A DNA stretch of 38,658 nt from assembly GCA_013297775.1 (NCBI GenBank), contig JAAFIL010000032.1:1-38658 (forward strand), written 5' to 3'. The position numbers and the translations under genes were made by a program. Source of the DNA: Bacteroidota bacterium (GTDB lineage Bacteria; Bacteroidota; Bacteroidia; B-17B0; Aurantibacillaceae). Under the pieces are notes generated by a model that was not told where the DNA came from, searched no databases, and saw only the letters and a list, made by a program, of their open reading frames with translations. Below are positions 33,250 through 38,658 of this stretch, in pieces (the stretch's first letter is position 1; every line of letters begins with the position of its first letter).

Positions 33250-34569
33250 TTATAAAGGATTTTGACATGCGTTTAATACGGCTTCGTAAAATGCGAAATA
33301 GTTTTTAGGGTGGTGTATCGAAAACGAATCGTTATGAAATACCGTAATTAACTCGCCTCCAAATTTTTTAACCTCGTTTATAACAGGAAGCATGGTGCTT
33401 AATAAATCTTTTGCTTCGTTAACTTTTGAGAAAGCCAAGGCTACTTCGTTGCAACAAAAAGGGTGTAAGGTTAAGCCAGTTACTTGTTCTTCTTCTAAGT
33501 TGTACCATTTATAAGGATAGCAATACGATGCCCGAAAACCCAAGGCTTGATTGTAACCCAACGAGTAATCGTGTTCGATGCCCGCCGTAATTAACGATTG
33601 ATAAGTTTGCGGAAAATGCAAGCGGCTAAAATGTTGACGACTTTTTGTTACGGGTTTATGATTGATTTGCGAAAGACGAACGGCTTCAATTTTTAATTGT
33701 TGCTCATTATAATTGGATTTAAAGGAAGGATGTAAACCTGTTTGATGGTAATCACTCAACTGTTTAATTAAGGTTTGAAAAGGGGCATTAGTAGCCGAAT
33801 GATTTTTATCGTTTAAGCCATAATCGCCAAGTAGAAAAAAATAAATCAAATTTACCGATGAGGTTTGGTGCAACTCTTCTATTTGTGCATACACATCGAA
33901 CGGATCGTTTTTACGATTGAGAACCACGGCTACACGTTCTTTTAATTGAGCTGTGTTGCGATGATACACATCGTTTAAAATGCCACTAACTGTTCTTACA
34001 AACCCTTTGTGTCGGTAGCGGTAAGCACTGTCAACATCTATACTGTTGAGGTAAGAATAGATAGGTACTTGTACTTTAAACAATGGGTAACGTTGTTGCA
34101 ATTGGTTCACTAAAGTTTGCATCCAATAGTGGATGAGTGGAATTTGTAAAAAACCACTTTGCCAAGCCAAACTATTTTTATGCTGAAACCGTTGGTGTTT
34201 ATCGCCACTAAATGGTAAGTACTCTTCGTAGCGAGTGAGCAGCCAAAATGAAGCTGCCAACAAATCAAACGGCAAAGCTGTTTTATGGGTTGATTTGAAA
34301 AAGATAAACCGAAACTCGTCGTGCTTATGAACCTCTAGTTTATAATCTTTAATGCGTGTATCAAATAAAATAGGATGTGGCTGCACTTGCAAAACAGTAT
34401 CTAAATTTTCATTCGAGTAATTAATGCGTGCGTGATTGGTTTGCGAAAAAAATAACCAATCGTGCGTTAGCCTAACCTCTACGCCTAACGCTTGAAATAA
34501 AGTATGCGCAATGTAAGCTAAGCGGGGCGAGGATTGCTGACAATATAAATAAAGTGGTGTTAAGGCCAT
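33250..34569 (-). CDS. polysaccharide-deacetylase-like protein
   Basis: The 439-residue protein has an N-terminal region with LPFDLLAASFWLLTRYEEYL, typical of the Bacteroidota DUF7033-type extension, followed by a NodB-like deacetylase core: SIDVDSAYRYRHKG (metal Asp, about 173-176), TGLHPSFKSNYNEQQL (metal His), SRLHFPQTYQSLITAGIEHD and SLGYNQALGFRASYCYPYKW. The enzyme would remove acetyl groups from a sugar polymer. It has no signal peptide, so it may act on a precursor in the cytoplasm. It begins 3 bases after the small basic protein gene and ends 9 bases before the RluA-like gene. Confidence 0.8.
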   Translation of the reverse strand: MALTPLYLYCQQSSPRLAYIAHTLFQALGVEVRLTHDWLFFSQTNHARINYSNENLDTVLQVQPHPILFDTRIKDYKLEVHKHDEFRFIFFKSTHKTALPFDLLAASFWLLTRYEEYLPFSGDKHQRFQHKNSLAWQSGFLQIPLIHYWMQTLVNQLQQRYPLFKVQVPIYSYLNSIDVDSAYRYRHKGFVRTVSGILNDVYHRNTAQLKERVAVVLNRKNDPFDVYAQIEELHQTSSVNLIYFFLLGDYGLNDKNHSATNAPFQTLIKQLSDYHQTGLHPSFKSNYNEQQLKIEAVRLSQINHKPVTKSRQHFSRLHFPQTYQSLITAGIEHDYSLGYNQALGFRASYCYPYKWYNLEEEQVTGLTLHPFCCNEVALAFSKVNEAKDLLSTMLPVINEVKKFGGELITVFHNDSFSIHHPKNYFAFYEAVLNACQNPL

Positions 34570-34572
34570 TGC

Positions 34573-34851
34573 TTAGTTTGCTATAGATCGCTTACTACGT
34601 TTCATTTGTTTTTTAGCCAAACGTTTTTGTTTTCGCAACTCGCGTTGGTTGGCTTTGTTCATTTTGGCACTCGGTTTATTTTTTGCTTTTCGGTTTAGGT
34701 AAGGGTTGTATGCCTCACGGTTTTTGCGCCAGCGTCGCCATATTTTTTTACGTTCTTTTTTTTGAGAAAAAAGTTCGTTTTGCGCTTGGTATTCACTAAG
34801 GGTAAAACTCCCTAGCATCACGGTTAAAAAAAGAATCCATTTAAAACGCAT
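34573..34851 (-). CDS. small basic secreted protein
   Basis: The 92-residue product has a signal peptide (FKWILFLTVMLGSFTLSEYQA) and a mature part dominated by Lys and Arg (KKERKKIWRRWRKNREAYNP, QRELRKQKRLAKKQMKRSKR). It resembles the protein at 21181 in style, not in detail. No family is recognised. It is the first gene of a four-gene minus-strand run and overlaps none of them. A membrane- or nucleic-acid-binding role is possible because of the charge. Translation is supported by the ATG, the signal peptide and the tight spacing to the next gene. Confidence 0.7.
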   Translation of the reverse strand: MRFKWILFLTVMLGSFTLSEYQAQNELFSQKKERKKIWRRWRKNREAYNPYLNRKAKNKPSAKMNKANQRELRKQKRLAKKQMKRSKRSIAN

Positions 34852-35412
34852 AAAACTAATAACGCTCGAAAAGTAAAAAAATTATATTTTAGTTTTTGCC
34901 AACGCTTTAAAACTTATTAAAGTTTAGGTTTGAATAAGTTTGTACCGTAAGAAGTGTAAGGTTATCTTTTCCATTTTGTAGAAACTCTTTTTACGTGAGG
35001 GATAATTTCGACTCCGCTCAATATAAATTCGGCGGCAACCCGATGCAGGGTTTGGTGTGCTTTTGTGCGAGCGAGGGGGCTGAGGCACGAAGACACCCGC
35101 AGCGACTTCGGCAGGCTCAGCGCAGACCGCAACAAAAGCCGCCAAAGCCGCATTGGCTAAAGCCGATAGCCCGACCCCGACTTTACGTTTTGGTGTAACT
35201 ATTTAACTATATACCACGCTATTGATTAGGCATAACCATTAGAAGTTAATAAGGGGACACGCCCAAAAAAAGAAATAATAAATAAGTTGAATATTTATTT
35301 AACAGTTAGTAATTAAATATTTGTGGATATATTATTATTTTAATCTCAAATCATTTTATTGCAGATTGAAATAATCCAATGCTGGTGCGCTTTTCAAAGC
35401 AGGATAAATGGG
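34852..35412. other. spacer carrying R2 copy c
   Basis: About 560 bases separate ispE from the small basic protein gene. R2 copy c (minus strand) occupies 34984-35270. Apparent open frames inside it are repeat artefacts. The flanks are AT-rich, and no terminator with a clear stem was seen. Confidence 0.5.
34984..35270 (-). repeat. R2 dispersed repeat, copy c
   Basis: Read on the minus strand it starts TTGGGCGTGTCCCCTT, contains GGTCGGGCTATCGGCTTT and ends ATTATCCCTCACGTAAAAAG. It matches copy b over most of its length, with extra GC-rich sequence (about 35070-35130) in the middle. Confidence 0.8.
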
Positions 35413-36231
35413 TTACGGCTTTTGCCAAAACACTAAATAGTTGTTGGGGAGTTTTAATTCTTTTGTGGTTTCAAAAATACCATATATGGTGCTGCCGCTG
35501 CCGCTTAAACTCGCATAATAAGCCCCTTGCGTGTAGAGGTAGGTTTTTAACTGCTCAATTTCGGGATACTTTTTAAAAATAGTCATTTCAAAATCGTTTT
35601 GAACTGTTTTTTTCCAATCTTTAGGATGGGCTTGCTCTATAACCTCTTGTAAATTACAGGTTGGTGCTTGGGGTTGCAAACCATTAAACGCATCTTTTGT
35701 TTGGCTATGTATAGCAGGATAGATAAGAACAATGGCGTATTTACTCAGGTTCACTTGGCAGGGTTTTAATACCTCGCCGCGGCCTGTAGCGTATTGAGGC
35801 GTGTTATGTACAAAAAATGGGCAATCGCTGCCCAGTTGTGCCGCCCAAAGCAATTGCTGTTCAAGCGATGCCGAAATTTGACACAGTTTTAACAAGGCTT
35901 GCATAAAAAATACGGCATCGGCACTGCCACCGCCTAAACCTGCACCCATGGGCAATTGTTTGTGCAAATGGGTTCGGAGTGGTGGTAAATTAAACTGAGT
36001 TTGCAGTAAGCAATACGTTTTGTATAAAATATTATCTTGATAAGAGCCAGTAATATTTAAGCCGCTGCTCTGCCATAAAGAGTCGGTAGTTTGCTCTGGG
36101 AGTACTTGTATTTCTAATACATCGCACCACGAAATGGGATAAAATACCGATTCTAAATTATGATAGCCGTCGGCTCGTTTTTCGGTAACCTGTAACCCTA
36201 AATTTATCTTGCAATTTGGAAAAACAATCAT
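35413..36231 (-). CDS. ispE: 4-diphosphocytidyl-2-C-methyl-D-erythritol kinase
   Basis: IspE phosphorylates CDP-methylerythritol in the MEP isoprenoid pathway. The GHMP-kinase glycine-rich loop LPMGAGLGGGSADAVFF (93-109) and the N-terminal MIVFPNCKINLGLQVTEKRA with its conserved Lys8 are diagnostic. The active-site Asp is in LGSDCPFFV and the C-terminal SLSGSGSTIYG loop is present. I chose ATG 36231, as the open frame further upstream adds 17 residues unlike the family and runs into the promoter area. The length is then 272 residues, normal for the family. It is divergent from the lipoprotein gene at 36297. Confidence 0.95.
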   Translation of the reverse strand: MIVFPNCKINLGLQVTEKRADGYHNLESVFYPISWCDVLEIQVLPEQTTDSLWQSSGLNITGSYQDNILYKTYCLLQTQFNLPPLRTHLHKQLPMGAGLGGGSADAVFFMQALLKLCQISASLEQQLLWAAQLGSDCPFFVHNTPQYATGRGEVLKPCQVNLSKYAIVLIYPAIHSQTKDAFNGLQPQAPTCNLQEVIEQAHPKDWKKTVQNDFEMTIFKKYPEIEQLKTYLYTQGAYYASLSGSGSTIYGIFETTKELKLPNNYLVFWQKP

Positions 36232-36296
36232 TTTTTCGTTAAAATTTGTTGTAAAGAACATTTTTTTGCTATCTTGCATCACTAATTTGTAAAGTT

Positions 36297-37334
36297 ATGA
36301 AATTAAAACAGTTTGCTTACGGCTTTTCAATTGTTGCCTCGGCACTTTTATTAACGACATCCTGTAAAAAAGAAGATCCTGTTAAACAACGCGAGCCAGA
36401 TAAAGAATTTATTAGTGCAGTAGATGCTGTGTTTTTAGAAGAAATGGTAAACGATGTGGTATTGATTGCTGCCCAAGGTAATGAAAGCATTACTAGTGAT
36501 ATGGATTTTTATGGTAAAGCAACTAATTCGCCTGCGGGAAGTTCGGTAACGGTTGTTAATAATCCAATTTCTGAAGTAACAACTATTACGTTTTCGAATG
36601 CTATTTGTAAAGATGGTCGTAAACGTAATGGTGCAATAACCGTTGATTACAGTATGTCTAGCACCGTAACCAATGCTACAGAGTTTCGTCAATCGGGGTT
36701 TAAAGCTGAAATAAATTTTTTGAATTATACAGTTGACGATTGGATTTTATCGCGCAATGGCGGTGATAAATTTGTAATTACTAATTTGGCTCCGGCAGCT
36801 TATGTACCAAGCCTTACCGTTTTATCTTGGAATGTAGATGCACACATTGGTTTAACTAAAATTATTACTCAAACTGTATCTTTACAGTTAACTTGGAAAG
36901 ATACACGAAAAATGTCTTTAAGTAATTCGACAAGTTCAGTAGTATTGGCCAATAATGCTTCGCCAATTGATTGGGATTTTGCAAATATTCAATGGTATGG
37001 TAGCCAAACCGATCCTAATGCTAAGATTAATGTTATCACAGGTAAGACAGGTCAAGCCGAAAACTATACAACGGTTATTCCTGATATAGATGGATGGCGT
37101 TTTACTAAGAGTGCGTTTTGTTCGCCAATGGGAACTGCTTTTCAAGGCACTACATCGGCAACTCCCGTTTTCTACGAAGAATACCATCCGTTTACGTCGG
37201 GTATGATGCGCTTACAAGTAGGAACAATTGGTATAAAGGATGAACGTCGAGTAGATTTAGGTCCAGGCTTATGCGATAATAAAGGCATTATTACCATTAG
37301 AGGAATTACCTACCCATTAGATTTAAGAGATTAA
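36297..37334 (+). CDS. lipoprotein of unknown function
   Basis: The 345-residue protein has a lipoprotein signal ending LLLTTSC (lipobox, Cys about 23), followed by KKEDPVKQREPDKE, a typical charged tether. The body is beta-rich with Ser/Thr/Asn-rich strands (SVTVVNNPISEVTTITFSN, KRNGAITVDYSMSS) and no catalytic motif I recognise. It is probably on the outer membrane surface or periplasmic face. A strong terminator follows at 37354-37387. Confidence 0.75.
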   Translation: MKLKQFAYGFSIVASALLLTTSCKKEDPVKQREPDKEFISAVDAVFLEEMVNDVVLIAAQGNESITSDMDFYGKATNSPAGSSVTVVNNPISEVTTITFSNAICKDGRKRNGAITVDYSMSSTVTNATEFRQSGFKAEINFLNYTVDDWILSRNGGDKFVITNLAPAAYVPSLTVLSWNVDAHIGLTKIITQTVSLQLTWKDTRKMSLSNSTSSVVLANNASPIDWDFANIQWYGSQTDPNAKINVITGKTGQAENYTTVIPDIDGWRFTKSAFCSPMGTAFQGTTSATPVFYEEYHPFTSGMMRLQVGTIGIKDERRVDLGPGLCDNKGIITIRGITYPLDLRD

Positions 37335-37353
37335 TCAAATAATTTTATACTTC

Positions 37354-37387
37354 AAAAAAAGACTAATCCCAACGATTAGTCTTTTTT
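37354..37387 (+). terminator. strong intrinsic terminator
   Basis: GACTAATC (37361-37368) and GATTAGTC (37374-37381) pair perfectly around CCAAC, with an A run before and TTTTTT after. It lies 20 bases past the lipoprotein stop and could work in both directions. Confidence 0.85.
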
Positions 37388-37456
37388 GTATTATGGCATT
37401 GTTGATACCTGTTCGATAAGCTTGACTGAATTTAAGCCAAATTCAAATTTATCTAA

Positions 37457-37604
37457 TTTAACCGTAATTTCAAGAGAGAAGTTCTTTAGAATAAAATGGC
37501 TAACTCTGTAAAAATCTTAAAATCAATATTAAAAAAATGAGTTAGATGGAATTATGCAATAGGAATCTATTACAAAACAAGATCTGCGGCAGTTGTTAGA
37601 AATA
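37457..37604 (+). repeat. R1 dispersed repeat, copy D (uninterrupted)
   Basis: It is the best full copy: TTTAACCGTAATTTCAAG, TTCTTTAGAATAAAATGG, CTAACTCTGTAAAA, AAATCAATATTAAAAAAATG, AGTTAGATGGAATTATGCAA, TAGGAATCTATTACAAAACA, AGATCTGCGGCAGTTGTTAG. It preserves the empty site (TTA at 37542-37544) of the MITE insertion seen in copy A. Confidence 0.8.
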
Positions 37605-37896
37605 CTCGGTTCTGCGGTCTTCAAAATAGTTTCAGCTATTCTTACAGTTCTCGAACCTACACTGCCTAATAGCCTTGCAGCTTTTGTTTCATTATAATTT
37701 CGACTGTCTATTTACGCTTTAATTACATGTTAAACCTCCCCATTAAAAACCTTGCATACGCCCAATACATTATAAGCTCTATGTTAATGAAAGGAGGTTC
37801 TTAAAATCATTTTATTATCTAGCAAAACTTTTTTGCATCTTTGTATTGTTACGAGTTTTTTAATGTTTAAAGATGAATAGTTTTAACCAATAACAA

Positions 37897-38472
37897 ATGA
37901 CTACACTTGAAAATACTAATACACCTGAACAAAATTCTCTTGCAACTGAACAAAATAATTTAGAGCAAGAAAATTTGGCCGCAATGGATAAAATGCGCGT
38001 GTTTTTTAAAGGCTTGAAAGATTATTTGCAAAATAGCAATATTGAAAAAGAAAGTTTAGATGATTTTATAGAGGGCATAACTATTTTAGAAACAACTTAC
38101 GAAAAACGTTTGAGTAAATGGAAAACGGCTCTCCATTATCAAAAACTACATTTCCAGAAAGAGTTAGAGCGGCAGCCAGCCAAGTTAGAACATAAAGAAC
38201 TTAACTTACAAGAAAAAATAAAACAATTGGAAGAAAAGAGTGCAGGACAAAAGGAACACATTAAACAGCTTACCAAAAATTTAACAGAGTTAAAGCAAAA
38301 AGTAAATCAATTAAAAACCGAAGCGGCTATTAAAGACGAAGCTGCGAATACCGCCGAAGGTGTTGCTAAGGCTTATAAACGCTACGAGCAGCTATATTTT
38401 GATTTAAAAGCGAAGCTTGAAAATTCAGCTCCAAAAACACCGCTCACTTCGTTTTGGAAAAAGAAAAATTAA
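37897..38472 (+). CDS. coiled-coil protein of unknown function
   Basis: The 191-residue protein has no signal peptide or membrane segment. The N-terminal third is Asn/Gln/Glu-rich (ENTNTPEQNSLATEQNNLEQ) and is followed by a helical part with DDFIEGITILETTYEKRLSK. About 110-155 is a heptad-rich coiled coil (NLQEKIKQLEEKSAGQKEHI, LTELKQKVNQLKTE). The C-terminus is short and basic (TSFWKKKN). I do not recognise a family; a structural or bridging role in the cytoplasm is likely. The stop codon overlaps the start of R1 copy E. Confidence 0.75.
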   Translation: MTTLENTNTPEQNSLATEQNNLEQENLAAMDKMRVFFKGLKDYLQNSNIEKESLDDFIEGITILETTYEKRLSKWKTALHYQKLHFQKELERQPAKLEHKELNLQEKIKQLEEKSAGQKEHIKQLTKNLTELKQKVNQLKTEAAIKDEAANTAEGVAKAYKRYEQLYFDLKAKLENSAPKTPLTSFWKKKN

Positions 38473-38530
38473 ACGGAGATTTCAAAAAAGAATTTCTTTA
38501 GAATAAAATTTATAACTCGGTTAAATAATA
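38468..38530 (+). repeat. R1 dispersed repeat, copy E (5' part)
   Basis: It reads TTAAACGGAGATTTCAAAAA, then TTTCTTTAGAATAAAATT and TATAACTCGGTTAAATAA. It begins within the stop codon of the coiled-coil gene, and the 3' half of R1 is absent. Divergence from the other copies is higher. Confidence 0.6.
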
Positions 38531-38658
38531 GATTGCACTAAAGATAGCACGCAAAGATTCTGTGTTGATTTCCAAATAAAATATTAATTTTTTATCTTTA
38601 CCTCAAGGCGGTTTTGAGCCAGCCTCTGTAGCGTGTTTAAACAGTTTGTGTTTGCACG

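Larger units (their letters stand above)
37335..37896. other. spacer with terminator and R1 copy D
   Basis: The 562-base gap holds the terminator at 37354-37387 and R1 copy D at 37457-37604. No gene is supported in the remainder. A CATCTTTG string at 37836-37843 is one base from a TAnnTTTG box and may serve the coiled-coil gene. Confidence 0.5.

Noticed and set aside
38593-38600. Promoter TATCTTTA near the right edge
   Set aside because: It differs from TAnnTTTG in the last base, and the gene it would serve is outside the window.
38581-38658. tRNA or small RNA at the right edge
   Set aside because: No cloverleaf arms or conserved T-loop could be traced.

Overview
The window looks like a low-GC Bacteroidota chromosome fragment. 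Supporting signs are a type IX secretion C-terminal sorting domain, a TonB-dependent receptor with an N-terminal carboxypeptidase-regulatory-like domain, lipoproteins with SpII lipoboxes, few recognisable Shine-Dalgarno sequences, and promoter-like TAnnTTTG boxes (clearest at 21666-21673). I cannot place it below phylum with confidence. No tRNA, rRNA, CRISPR array or intact transposase was seen.

Layout. (1) 1-3438 is the tail of an RHS polymorphic-toxin locus. It holds the end of an RHS protein running in from the left edge, a toxin domain that looks permuted papain/NlpC-P60-like and is cut off by a frameshift, a small secreted protein, a second 'orphan' RHS tip with a different C-terminal domain, and a lipoprotein that may be its immunity partner. 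(2) 3439-4175 is a repeat-filled spacer in which a 162-bp MITE-like element sits inside a copy of a dispersed repeat (family R1). (3) 4176-10473 is a two-gene unit: a cytoplasmic endonuclease/exonuclease/phosphatase (EEP) fold enzyme and a 1615-residue beta-rich protein that I do not recognise. (4) 10474-11454 is a spacer of nested repeats and hairpins. (5) 11455-15279 (minus) encodes a membrane-anchored mono-heme cytochrome-c-like protein and a 712-residue conserved-looking partner of unknown function. (6) 16112-20747 (minus) is a tightly packed set: a T9SS-exported BNR/sialidase-repeat protein, mnmH and selD. The last two form a selenophosphate to tRNA 2-selenouridine pathway. (7) 21181-27861 holds a small basic secreted protein, purD, dprA (minus), and a TonB receptor coupled to a secreted EEP nuclease/phosphatase. 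(8) 28263-36231 is a minus-strand housekeeping stretch: aldehyde dehydrogenase, S41 protease, DUF72, RluA-type pseudouridine synthase, polysaccharide deacetylase-like protein, another small basic secreted protein, and ispE. (9) 36297-38472 holds a lipoprotein with a strong terminator and a coiled-coil protein.

Two dispersed intergenic repeat families were found by reading the spacers. R1 (about 60-150 bp, five copies) has a stem supported by paired changes between copies. R2 (about 250-300 bp, GC-rich, three copies) is bounded by a GGGCGT end and a CCCTCACG end. The best candidates for undescribed biology are the EEP plus giant beta-rich protein pair, the cytochrome plus 712-aa pair, and the frameshifted RHS toxin. 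All functional statements rest on motif reading; no database search was possible.
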